Assembly: GCA_963742725.1 (NCBI GenBank)
Contig: CAVUMX010000003.1
Location: 2,356,001-2,420,000 of the forward strand
Length of the DNA stretch: 64,000 bases
Direction of reading: 5' to 3'
Origin: CAVVAL01 sp963742725
GTDB lineage: Bacteria; Actinomycetota; Actinomycetes; Mycobacteriales; Cryptosporangiaceae
A program made the translations under genes and the position numbers. Below are positions 26,861-34,494 of this stretch, one piece after another; the stretch's first letter is position 1, and each line of letters opens with the position of its first letter. The notes under the pieces were generated by a model, which was not told the origin of the DNA, did no database searches, and worked only from the letters and a program-made list of their open reading frames with translations.

Positions 26861-27526
26861 TCAGTCGTCGTCGGTGTCTAGGCCTGCCTCTATGGCGTAC
26901 CGGACCAGGCCCGCGCGGTTGTGGACGTGGAGTTTGCTCATCGCGTTCTGCACGTGGTTCTGCACGGTGCGGTGCGAGAGGACGAGCCGGGCGGCGACCT
27001 GCTTGGCGGTGAGGCCCTTCGCGACGAGCCGCAGTACTTCGGTCTCGCGGTCGGTGAGCTGCGGACCGGGTTCGGGGGTGCCGCCGGTGGCGAGGCGCCG
27101 GTACTCGCCGAGCAGCAGTCCGGCGAGGCCTGGGGTGAACGTGGCCTCCCCCGCTGCGGTGCGCCGCACGGCGTCGACCAACTCGTCCACGCTGGCGGAT
27201 TTCACGAGGTACCCGGTGGCGCCGGCCTTGACCGCGTCGAGCACGTCGGCCTGCTCGCCGCTGGCGGACAGGACGAGGATCCGGGTGGTGGGCTGCGCGC
27301 CGACGATCTGTTCGGTGGCGCCGACGCCGGACAGTTCGGGGAGTTGCAGGTCCATGACGATGACGTCGGGCCGGACGGCCGCCGAGATCCGGACGGCGGC
27401 GGCACCGTCGGCGGCGGTGGCGACCACGTCGAAGCCGGCCGCGGCGAGGTCGCGGGCCACCGCGTCCCTCCACATCGGATGGTCGTCGACGACCATCACC
27501 CGCAGGGGCGGCTCATCGGGGGACAT
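26861..27526 (-). CDS. NarL-family response regulator
   Basis: A 221-residue regulator: receiver domain with acidic pair VVDDHPMWRD, phospho-acceptor Asp in VMDLQLPELSG and Lys in GYLVKSAS, then a LuxR-type helix-turn-helix (LTDRETEVLRLVAKGLTAKQ and LSHRTVQNHVQNAMSKL). ATG 27526 overlaps the end of the sensor kinase by 14 bp, so the kinase is its partner. Third gene of an acyltransferase-kinase-regulator operon. Confidence 0.9.
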   Translation of the reverse strand: MSPDEPPLRVMVVDDHPMWRDAVARDLAAAGFDVVATAADGAAAVRISAAVRPDVIVMDLQLPELSGVGATEQIVGAQPTTRILVLSASGEQADVLDAVKAGATGYLVKSASVDELVDAVRRTAAGEATFTPGLAGLLLGEYRRLATGGTPEPGPQLTDRETEVLRLVAKGLTAKQVAARLVLSHRTVQNHVQNAMSKLHVHNRAGLVRYAIEAGLDTDDD

Positions 27527-28703
27527 GCAGCTCCACCTCCGTACCCTCACCGGGCGCGCTGTTGATGACGGCCTTCCCGCCGAGGTCGCGCAGGCGGCCG
27601 ACGATCGACTGCGCCACCCCGAGCCGTCCCGCAGACGCCGCCTCGGCGAGCCGGTCCGGCGGGATGCCGGGACCATCATCGCGCACCGTCACCACTACCT
27701 CCTCAGGCGTGGATTCGACGAGGATCCAGGCGTCGGCGTCCACCCCGACGTGGTGCTTGACGTTGTGCAGGGCCTCCCCCACGGCGGCCGCGAGCTGCTG
27801 GGCGACGTCCGCCGGGAGCAGGACCGGCGTGGCGGGCGAGGCGAGGTGGACGTTGGGCCGGCGGGCCGGATCGGCGAGCAGCGTCCGGAGGTCGGCGAGC
27901 CCGTCGGCGCGCTCCAGTCGAGGCCCGGCGCTGATGAGGGCGCGCAACGCCGCTTCCTGGTCGGTGGCGAGCCGGCCCAGTTCGGCCGCGTCACCGCCCA
28001 GCTCGGCGCCCCGGCGGCGGACGAGCGCGAGCACCTGCAACACGCCGTCGTGGATCTCCCGGGAGAGCCGTTCCCGTTCCGCCGTGGCGCCCTGGAGCCG
28101 GATGGCCTCGGCGAGCGCCCGTTCGGCGCGTTCGGCGATGCGGATCACGTACCCGATGACGGCGCCGGCCAGGAACACGAGGATCAGGCTGTGCACGGTG
28201 GCGCGGGTGGGCTGGCCCCGGTCGACGACGAAGTTCGCGGCGGCGATCGTCGTCGCGCCGAGCATGCCGCCCGCGAGGCGCCACCGGATCGCCCAGGCCA
28301 GCGGCGCCGCCGCACCCCAGACGGTGGGCACGGTCAGTTCGCCGGTCGCGATCCGTTCCTCGGTCTCGACCATGAGCGTGGCCAGGATCGTCACGACCGT
28401 GACGGCCATGTCGAGGGCCGGCAACCATCGCGACGACCGCCACGCCGGTTTGGTGTAGGCGAAGCTGGCGACGCCGGTCCAGACCGTCATGACCGCGAGC
28501 GTGGCGAGGCACCAGCGCGGATGCGCCACCTGCCGGATGTCGGCCAGGTTGACGATGACGGCGTAGAGCAGGGTCAACGCCCGGAACACCGCCAGAGCGC
28601 GCCACGCGGAGACGTCGACGCCGATGCCCGGGTCGCCGATGGTCGGACGTCCGGTGACGGCGGCGGCCAGCCGCCCGAGCTGGGCCAGGGCGGGACGGGT
28701 CAC
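27513..28703 (-). CDS. MacS-type sensor histidine kinase
   Basis: A 396-residue kinase with about five to six membrane helices in the first 195 residues and no large extracellular domain, then a HisKA_3 dimerisation helix with phospho-acceptor His in SREIHDGVLQVLALV and an HATPase domain (GEALHNVKHH N-box, DDGPGIPP G-box). The layout matches the actinobacterial MacS family. Its GTG overlaps the stop of the acyltransferase gene (GTGA), so membrane lipid synthesis and this signalling system are co-expressed. Signal unknown. Confidence 0.85.
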   Translation of the reverse strand: MTRPALAQLGRLAAAVTGRPTIGDPGIGVDVSAWRALAVFRALTLLYAVIVNLADIRQVAHPRWCLATLAVMTVWTGVASFAYTKPAWRSSRWLPALDMAVTVVTILATLMVETEERIATGELTVPTVWGAAAPLAWAIRWRLAGGMLGATTIAAANFVVDRGQPTRATVHSLILVFLAGAVIGYVIRIAERAERALAEAIRLQGATAERERLSREIHDGVLQVLALVRRRGAELGGDAAELGRLATDQEAALRALISAGPRLERADGLADLRTLLADPARRPNVHLASPATPVLLPADVAQQLAAAVGEALHNVKHHVGVDADAWILVESTPEEVVVTVRDDGPGIPPDRLAEAASAGRLGVAQSIVGRLRDLGGKAVINSAPGEGTEVELHVPR

Positions 28704-29422
28704 GCCGCGGCGGGGCTTCCGGCCGGCTCGGGATCGGCGACGGGCTTCGCCGCCTCAGCCTTCACCTTGGCGGCGTAGAGGTCGACGTACTGCTGACCGG
28801 ACAGCTCCATCAGCTCGTACATGATCTCGTCCGTCATCGACCGCTCGACGAAGCGGTCACCGGAGAGGCCCTCGTACCGGGAGAAGTCCAGCGGGGCGCC
28901 GATCCTGATCCGCACGCGCATGATCTTCGGCAGCTTCTTGCCGATCGGCTGGATCTTCTCGGTGTCGATCATCGCGCACGGGATGACCGGCACGCGCGCT
29001 TCGAGGGCCATGCGCGCCACGCCGGTCTTGCCGCGGTAGAGCCGCCCGTCGGGCGAGCGGGTGCCCTCGGGGTAGATCCCGAGGAGGTTGCCGCCGGCGA
29101 GGATCCGCTTGCCCGTCTCCAGGGCGGCCTTCGCCGCCGACCCGGACGTGCGGTCGATCGGCACCTGCCCGACCCCGGCGAAGAACAGCTTCGAGAGGAA
29201 GCCCTTGATACCCGGACTGTTGAAGTACTCCGCCTTCGCCAGGAAGGTGATCTTCCGCTTCACCACCAGCGGCAGGAAGATCGAATCGGAGAACGACAGG
29301 TGGTTGCTGGCCAGGATCGCGGCACCGTCGGCGGGGATGTGCTCGATCCCCTCGACGATGGGTCGGAACAGAAGGCGCACCCACGGTCCGATGAGGATGT
29401 GCTTGCACACCCAATAAAACAC
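28700..29422 (-). CDS. 1-acylglycerol-3-phosphate acyltransferase
   Basis: A 240-residue PlsC-family enzyme that acylates lysophosphatidate. The catalytic motif NHLSFSD (His-x4-Asp), GVGQVPIDRTSG and the substrate motif PEGTRSPDG are present. GTG 29422 follows AGGGAGG; the longer frame to 29494 lacks support. A basic N-terminal hydrophobic segment suggests membrane association. In the mycobacterial order this is the Rv2182c position. Translationally coupled to the sensor kinase downstream. Confidence 0.9.
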   Translation of the reverse strand: MFYWVCKHILIGPWVRLLFRPIVEGIEHIPADGAAILASNHLSFSDSIFLPLVVKRKITFLAKAEYFNSPGIKGFLSKLFFAGVGQVPIDRTSGSAAKAALETGKRILAGGNLLGIYPEGTRSPDGRLYRGKTGVARMALEARVPVIPCAMIDTEKIQPIGKKLPKIMRVRIRIGAPLDFSRYEGLSGDRFVERSMTDEIMYELMELSGQQYVDLYAAKVKAEAAKPVADPEPAGSPAAA

Positions 29423-29606
29423 ATTGCCCTCCCTTGCCCCGGCCGGCCTGAGCCTACGGACCGTCGACGGCTCCCACAACGCAGTGTCCCCCAACCCTCA
29501 CGTGGACTGTGGCAGGCATGTCACCATGGGCGGGTGCCCCAGCGGGCTATGCGGCCGGGGACGCACGCGAACAGCCCGCAGACCGCCCGTCCTGGAGGTG
29601 TGTTGC

Positions 29607-30419
29607 GTGTCCGTTCTGCCCGGTGCTGAGCCGTTCGAGTTCGTGCCGGACGGCGGCGTCGCCACGGTCGGCGTCGTCCTGTGTCACGGGTTCACCGGAT
29701 CGCCGCAGAGCATGAGGCCCTGGGGCGAGCACCTGCGGGACGCCGGATTTGCCGTGACCTGTCCCCGTCTGCCTGGCCATGGCACGCGCTGGCAGGACAT
29801 GAACGCCACCCGCTGGGAAGACTGGTACGGCGAGCTGGAGCGTGCCCTCGACGCGATGCGGTCGCAGCTCGGCGCCGGCGCCTCCGTGTTCGCGATGGGT
29901 ATGTCGATGGGCGGCACCCTCGTCACCCGGCTCGCGCAGGAACGCGGCGACGACCTGTCCGGGATCGTGCTGGTGAACCCGTCGTACATGACGTTGCGCA
30001 AGGACGCGAAGCTGCTGCCGCTCATGAGCAAGCTGCTGCCGTCGTTCCCGGGCATCTCCAACGACATCAAGAAGCCCGGCGCCGCCGAGCTGGCGTACTC
30101 GAAGATCCCGCTCAAGGCCGCGGTGTCGCTGAACCAGCTGTGGGGCGTCGTCCGCGCCGACCTGCACCGGGTGAGCGTGCCGATCCGGCTGTACCACAGC
30201 GCCGAGGACCACGTCGTCGAGCCGGAGAACGCCCAGGTGCTGCTCGACGGCGTCTCCTCCGCCGACGTGAACGAGATCGTTCTCACCAACAGTTACCACG
30301 TCGCGACGCTGGACAACGACGCCGACCAGATCTTCACGGGTAGCGTCGAGTTCGTGAAATCTCTCGCCGCCGACGAGTCCGGCCCGGCACCGGACGGGTC
30401 ACGGGACGGCCGGCAATGA
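29607..30419 (+). CDS. Alpha/beta hydrolase (carboxylesterase/monoacylglycerol lipase type)
   Basis: A 270-residue cytoplasmic hydrolase of the Est30 type: oxyanion segment VLCHGFTGSPQSM, nucleophile elbow GMSMGG, acid Asp in YHSAEDHVVEP and His in NSYHVATLDND. It hydrolyses short to medium acyl esters or monoacylglycerol; the neighbouring acyltransferase suggests a lipid role. GTG 29607 has GGAGG 8 bases upstream. The stop overlaps the next start (ATGA). Confidence 0.85.
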   Translation: MSVLPGAEPFEFVPDGGVATVGVVLCHGFTGSPQSMRPWGEHLRDAGFAVTCPRLPGHGTRWQDMNATRWEDWYGELERALDAMRSQLGAGASVFAMGMSMGGTLVTRLAQERGDDLSGIVLVNPSYMTLRKDAKLLPLMSKLLPSFPGISNDIKKPGAAELAYSKIPLKAAVSLNQLWGVVRADLHRVSVPIRLYHSAEDHVVEPENAQVLLDGVSSADVNEIVLTNSYHVATLDNDADQIFTGSVEFVKSLAADESGPAPDGSRDGRQ

Positions 30420-31279
30420 CCGGAGCGACCGGCCGTCCGAACCGTGGTCGCCGCGACAACGGGCTCGACGCGCGCGACTTCGTCCCGCTGACCGACGTCG
30501 ACCCGCGGGTCGGCGAGCACCTCCTCGACGTGCTCGCGCTGGCCGGGATCGCCGCCTACCTGCAACCGAGCTCCGACTTCAATCCGGTCGTGCAGTCCAC
30601 GACGCTGCCGAGCCGCCCCACGGACCGGCTCTGGGCCGACCGCCGCTACGCCAACGAGGCCCGGAACCTGCTCGCCCAGCACGAGCAGGAGTCCGCCGGG
30701 GACGAGCCGGCCGAAGAGCAACCGGCGCCCGCCGCGGCCTCGCCCAGCGCTGGCGCGACCGGCGCAACCCCGGCCGGCACCGCCACGGACCGCGACGCCG
30801 AACTCGACGTCGACGCGGCGTGGGAGCAGATCATCGCCGGCTACGACACGCCGGCGGCGGGCACCGCGCCGTCCTGGCCCGCGTCGGAGGACACCGGCGA
30901 CATCGTCCCCCCGACGACCGGCCCGGCCCAGCTCCTGCGCGCCGATCACCTCCGGCCCATCGGCCCGCCCGGCCCCGGCCCGCGCGACCACTCGCTCCCC
31001 GAACCCAGCGACGACGACCCGCTCGACTCCGACGACGAGGGCTACACGCCGCCCACGCCGCCGCCGCTGCCCAAACCCCCGGGGCGGGTCGTGCTGGCGG
31101 TGTTCGCCATCCTCACCGGCTTCGTGCTGTTCTTCCGGCCCGACCTGCTCGGTATCGGCGAGGACCTGACGATCCTGGTCGGGATACTCGGCGTCCTCGG
31201 CGGCACCGCCGCGCTGGTCTACCGGCTCCGCGAGGGCTGGAGCCGCGACGACGACCCGGACGACGGCGCGGTCGTCTAG
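30416..31279 (+). CDS. Hypothetical membrane protein
   Basis: A 287-residue protein. The first 200 residues are soluble and acidic with Ala/Pro-rich low complexity; a short domain at about 15-80 (DFVPLTDVDPRVGEHLLDVL, then AYLQPSSDFNP) looks conserved and could bind a partner. Two adjacent membrane helices close it (VVLAVFAILTGFVLFF and ILVGILGVLGGTAALVY), then a charged tail. I recognise the architecture from actinobacteria but no function. Coupled to the esterase by an ATGA overlap, and its stop overlaps the convergent VOC gene. Confidence 0.75.
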   Translation: MTGATGRPNRGRRDNGLDARDFVPLTDVDPRVGEHLLDVLALAGIAAYLQPSSDFNPVVQSTTLPSRPTDRLWADRRYANEARNLLAQHEQESAGDEPAEEQPAPAAASPSAGATGATPAGTATDRDAELDVDAAWEQIIAGYDTPAAGTAPSWPASEDTGDIVPPTTGPAQLLRADHLRPIGPPGPGPRDHSLPEPSDDDPLDSDDEGYTPPTPPPLPKPPGRVVLAVFAILTGFVLFFRPDLLGIGEDLTILVGILGVLGGTAALVYRLREGWSRDDDPDDGAVV

Positions 31280-31641
31280 GGCTTGTAGGTGCCGAAGACC
31301 CAGACGTTCCCTTCCGCGTCAGCGGCCGCGAACTCGCGGGAACCGTAGTCCTGGTCGGTCAGCTCCATCACGATCGGCGCCCCGGCGGCTACCGCGCGTT
31401 TGTGCAGGTCGTCGGGGTCGTCCGTCACGAGGTACAGCACGGCCTTGCCGGTGTCGAACGTCTCCGAACCGCCGCCCCGGGTGCCGAGCATCACGACACC
31501 GCCGTCGCCCCAGCCCAGTTCGGCGTGCGCGACCGTGCCGTCCGGGTTCGCCATGACATTGCGCTCGATGAGCCCGAACGTGGCCACCAGCCACCGGACG
31601 GCGGCCTGAGCATCCGTGTAACGCAAGGTCGGGTAGATCAT
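31276..31641 (-). CDS. Glyoxalase/bleomycin-resistance (VOC) family protein
   Basis: A 121-residue single-domain VOC protein: IYPTLRYTDAQAAVRWLVATFG at the N-terminus and DQDYGSREFAAADAEGNVWVFGTY at the end are the paired beta-alpha-beta modules of the fold. Many relatives act as small-molecule binding or antibiotic-sequestering proteins. ATG 31641 follows GGAGGAGGG. Convergent with the membrane protein (4-bp overlap). Confidence 0.8.
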   Translation of the reverse strand: MIYPTLRYTDAQAAVRWLVATFGLIERNVMANPDGTVAHAELGWGDGGVVMLGTRGGGSETFDTGKAVLYLVTDDPDDLHKRAVAAGAPIVMELTDQDYGSREFAAADAEGNVWVFGTYKP

Positions 31642-31781
31642 CGTGCCCTCCTCCAGCTCGCGTACCGCCAGTCTGGACCCGGCCCCCGACATTCCGCCCG
31701 GTGTTGTTCGCCGGTACGTCACCCGCGTGTGGCGGTGCCGTCGCCTGCCCCCGCGACCGTGGGACGCGGAGGTGATTGCGC

Positions 31782-32036
31782 ATGGTTGCCACGGCCACTC
31801 GCGTACGGACCAGGGCCGACGAGGTCTTCGTCCTGTGGTGCACGCTCACCGGCTACGACCCGGACGCCTTCGACGACCTCGAGCTGGAGGCGTACCTGTC
31901 CCGTCCGGAGCTTCCGGCGCTCGCCGAAACGCCCGACGCGGTCCTGCGCGACGCGGGCGAGGCGGTCCGTCGCGGCCGCTCGCTGCCGCTGGAGCGCTGG
32001 CTGGCCGCTGTCCGCGTCGTCCGTCCCAACCGCTGA
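31782..32036 (+). CDS. Small hypothetical protein (84 residues)
   Basis: A basic N-terminus followed by ADEVFVLWCTLTGYDPDAFDD and a helical C-terminal half with SLPLERWLAAV. ATG 31782 has a good GGAGGTGA ribosome site and codon use like its neighbours. No family recognised. Confidence 0.6.
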   Translation: MVATATRVRTRADEVFVLWCTLTGYDPDAFDDLELEAYLSRPELPALAETPDAVLRDAGEAVRRGRSLPLERWLAAVRVVRPNR

Positions 32037-32122
32037 GCCGGCGCCGGCGCTGAGCCCGCGCTGCGTCCAGCCGCGCGGGCCGCACTCCCCGGGCCGCACC
32101 TGCCTGAGCCCGGCCGGCCGGG

Positions 32123-32800
32123 TCAGGTCGGGAGGTCCAGCTCGGCGTAGACGGGGAAGTGGTCGCTCGCCACGCGGACGTCCGGGGTGTCGATCACCTG
32201 GTACCCGGTCACCTTGACCGACCGGTCGACGAAGAACCCGTCGATACGGCGCCGGGGCGAGCCGATGCTGAACGTCGGCGTGCCGGTGTCGCCGGCGATG
32301 GCGGCGACGTCGTCCAGCCGGGGCGTGAGGGCTCCCCAGACCGGTCCGCCGGGCGGCTCGTTGAAGTCGGCGGCGAGGATCAGGGGCTCGTCCGGTACCT
32401 CGTCCAGCAGCAGCGGGACCTGGCGGAGCCGGTGGGCCGGGTCGCGGCTCAGGTGGGCGCTGACCGCCGTGAACTCGGCGCCGTCGAGCGAGCAGCGCGC
32501 GATCGCGGCGCCCCGGGTCTGGTGGCCGCGCGCCCGGGGCAGCAGCATCGAGCGGGCCGTGTGGACCCGGACGGCCAGCGTCGACATCAGCATGTTGCCG
32601 GCCGCGACCGCGCCGCCCGTCACGGCGACCATCCCGCACCGGCGGGCGAGATCCGCGCACCGGGACCGCCACCGGAACATCTTCGGCGTCTCCTGGACGA
32701 ACACCAGCTGCGCACCGGATCCGGTGACCACGCGCGCGATGGCGTCGACGTCGTCCCGCAGCCCGCGAACGTTGTAGGTCAGCACCCGCAGCGTCGTCAC
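32123..32800 (-). CDS. Endonuclease/exonuclease/phosphatase-family hydrolase
   Basis: A 225-residue EEP-fold enzyme: LTYNVRGLRDD, VFVQETP (metal Glu), SAHLSRDPAHR (His), LAADFNEPP (Asp, Asn) and VASDHFPVYAEL (terminal Asp-His). The fold covers DNases, phosphodiesterases and sphingomyelinase-like enzymes; the substrate is not evident. GTG 32800 was chosen because a longer frame to 32842 would run through the palindrome at 32810-32858. Last gene of a long leftward series beginning near 37.3 kb. Confidence 0.8.
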   Translation of the reverse strand: MTTLRVLTYNVRGLRDDVDAIARVVTGSGAQLVFVQETPKMFRWRSRCADLARRCGMVAVTGGAVAAGNMLMSTLAVRVHTARSMLLPRARGHQTRGAAIARCSLDGAEFTAVSAHLSRDPAHRLRQVPLLLDEVPDEPLILAADFNEPPGGPVWGALTPRLDDVAAIAGDTGTPTFSIGSPRRRIDGFFVDRSVKVTGYQVIDTPDVRVASDHFPVYAELDLPT

Positions 32801-32809
32801 CCGCCCATC

Positions 32810-32858
32810 TTCGGACTTTTGAGGGCGCGGCGGGACCGACACCCCTCAAAAGTCCGAA
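32810..32858. repeat. TTTTGAGGG palindrome, copy 1
   Basis: Perfect 16-bp arms TTCGGACTTTTGAGGG (32810-32825) and CCCTCAAAAGTCCGAA (32843-32858) with a 17-base loop, between the ROK gene and the EEP gene. A longer relative with one arm mismatch lies at 61563-61623. It could terminate transcription after the ROK gene. Confidence 0.8.
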
Positions 32859-32876
32859 ACTCGGGGGACGGACGGG

Positions 32877-33821
32877 CTACCTGATGCGGGCGAGATCCGC
32901 GGCACCGACCAGGCCGGCCTCGTTGCCCATGGCCGCCGGGCGTACCTCCGCGGCCCGCTTCCGGCCCCGCGCCGACAGCGCCGCCGCGTACGAGACGTGG
33001 GCCGGGGCGAGGAGCAGTTCGCCCGCCTCCACCACGCCGCCGCCGACCACGATGCAGCTCGGGTCCCAGCTCGACACCATGTCGGCGAGCCCGCGCCCCA
33101 GCCACTCGCCGACCACGGCGAACGCCTCGACGGATGCCGGATCGCCTTCGAGCGCCGCCTGCGTGACGTGCGGGCCCTGGATCGCGTCGACGTCCCCGCC
33201 GGCCAGTTCGAGCAGCCGGGTCGCGGTCGCCGGGTTCTTCCGGGCCGTGGCGCCGGCCTCGCGGACGAGCGCCTTGCCGCTGCAGTACTGCTCGAAGCAG
33301 CCGCGGTCGCCGCAGCCGCACTGGAGACCGTCCGGGACGACGCGGATGTGACCGAACTCGGCCGCCACGCCGAACGCGCCCCGGTACACGGCGCCGTCGA
33401 GGACCACGCCGCCGCCGATGCCGGTGCCGACCGTCAGCAGCACGAGGTGCGATTCGCCGCGTCCGGCGCCGAAGCGGTACTCGGCCCAGGCGGCGGCGTT
33501 GGCGTCGTTCTCCACGACCACGGGCAGGTCGACGAGCGCCTCGATCCGCTCGCGCAGGGGCTCGTCCCGCCAGACCAGGTTCGGTGCGTGCAGGACGATC
33601 GACCGGGTCACGTCGATGAATCCGGCGGCGCCGATCCCGACGGCCTCGATCTCGTACTTGCCCGCCAGCTCCCGGACGACGTCGGCGATCGCCGTCGCCG
33701 TCGCGCCCGCGTCGTCGTGCGGGGTCGGACGGCGGCTGGTGTCCAGCACCTCGCCCTTGGGCGTGACGACACCCCCGAGCACCTTCGTCCCCCCGACGTC
33801 GACTCCCACCGTCAGCGTCAC
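32877..33821 (-). CDS. ROK-family glucokinase
   Basis: A 314-residue sugar kinase: VGVDVGGTKVLGGVV phosphate loop, VENDANAAAWAEYRFGAGRG with catalytic Asp, TVGTGIGGGVV, GHIRV and the ROK zinc site CGCGDRGCFEQYCSG. This matches actinobacterial ATP-dependent glucokinases that phosphorylate glucose and, in streptomycetes, take part in carbon catabolite control. GTG 33821 has GGTGAGGG upstream; the longer frame to 33944 is poor in actinobacterial codon pattern. Confidence 0.9.
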   Translation of the reverse strand: MTLTVGVDVGGTKVLGGVVTPKGEVLDTSRRPTPHDDAGATATAIADVVRELAGKYEIEAVGIGAAGFIDVTRSIVLHAPNLVWRDEPLRERIEALVDLPVVVENDANAAAWAEYRFGAGRGESHLVLLTVGTGIGGGVVLDGAVYRGAFGVAAEFGHIRVVPDGLQCGCGDRGCFEQYCSGKALVREAGATARKNPATATRLLELAGGDVDAIQGPHVTQAALEGDPASVEAFAVVGEWLGRGLADMVSSWDPSCIVVGGGVVEAGELLLAPAHVSYAAALSARGRKRAAEVRPAAMGNEAGLVGAADLARIR

Positions 33822-33934
33822 GCCGCCCTCACCGCACCCTCTCGGCCCGCACGGAGCGGGGCTGCCGAACGGCCGCCGTCGCCGGCGACCGTGTCTGTCG
33901 TAGTCCTGAGTGCCGCCGCGCCACGGCGGGTCAG

Positions 33935-33970
33935 GCGATGTCACTATGCGATGTCACTATGCGATGTCGA
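33935..33970 (-). repeat. 13-bp tandem repeat over the stop of the CxxC gene
   Basis: Unit GCGATGTCACTAT is repeated (33935-33947, 33948-33960), with a diverged third unit following. On the coding strand each unit ends in ATCGCATAG, and the TAG of the innermost unit is the stop of the 33957-34349 gene. Confidence 0.75.
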
Positions 33971-34349
33971 TGTGTTCGATCCCGGATCCGCGCTGCCGCG
34001 GCCTGGGCCCGCCTCGACGCTCGCGCACCGGACCGTCGTCACGTTCCGCATCACCGTAAGCGGTATCACCGTAGGCGGTCCGTGGTGGTGCCGTCGCGTG
34101 CAGGTGGGTGTCGACCGTGCGCAGGCCCGTCGCCACGAGCGTCGCCAGGTCGGTGACGACGGCGGTGATCCGCTCGGCCGCCTCCGGACCGGGGTCACGC
34201 AACGTCGTCACGAGCCGGCAAACCGGGCATCCGGTGCAGTCCGGAGCGGGTTCGGAGGCCGCGACGAACCGCTGCGCCCACGCCAGGCCGGCTTCGACCA
34301 GCCTCGCGGCCTCGTCAGCAAGAGGACCGGGTTCAGCGGACGGACTCAC
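33957..34349 (-). CDS. Small protein with CTGCPVCR motif
   Basis: A 130-residue protein with a conserved-looking core DCTGCPVCRLVTTLRDPGPE (two Cys-x2-Cys elements, possibly metal-binding) and a helical region ITAVVTDLATLVATGLRTV. The last 40 residues are charged low complexity. GTG 34349 follows AGGAGG. Such proteins are found next to ArsA-like ATPase genes in actinobacteria; no function is known to me. Confidence 0.7.
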   Translation of the reverse strand: MSPSAEPGPLADEAARLVEAGLAWAQRFVAASEPAPDCTGCPVCRLVTTLRDPGPEAAERITAVVTDLATLVATGLRTVDTHLHATAPPRTAYGDTAYGDAERDDGPVRERRGGPRPRQRGSGIEHIDIA

Positions 34350-34400
34350 TGTGCCTCCTGGTTCGCCCGCTCCGCCGTGCTCTCTTCGTTCGCCCGCTGC

Positions 34401-34485
34401 GCGGCGCCTCTATGCGACGTCGACGCCGTGCGCCACACCACGGCTCCGCCGGTGTGTCGCCCGACTTTCGACGTCGCGGCGCCGC
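34401..34485 (-). repeat. Covarying stem-loop element, full copy
   Basis: Outer arms GCGGCGCC (34401-34408) and GGCGCCGC (34478-34485), inner arms GCGACGTCGA (34414-34423) and TCGACGTCGC (34468-34477). The loop (about 44 bases) is nearly the same as in 17571-17662, while the stems differ but pair perfectly. It fills the gap between the ArsA gene and the CxxC gene. On the gene-sense strand it ends GCGCAGCGGGCGAA before the CxxC gene start. Confidence 0.85.
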
Positions 34486-34494
34486 TCCACTCAC

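Noticed and set aside
23175..27473. Open frame of 1432 codons on the minus strand
   Set aside because: It lies opposite the cyclase/ATPase gene and the response regulator, is low-complexity Gly/Arg/Glu in composition, and has no domain; it is an antisense shadow of high-GC coding DNA.
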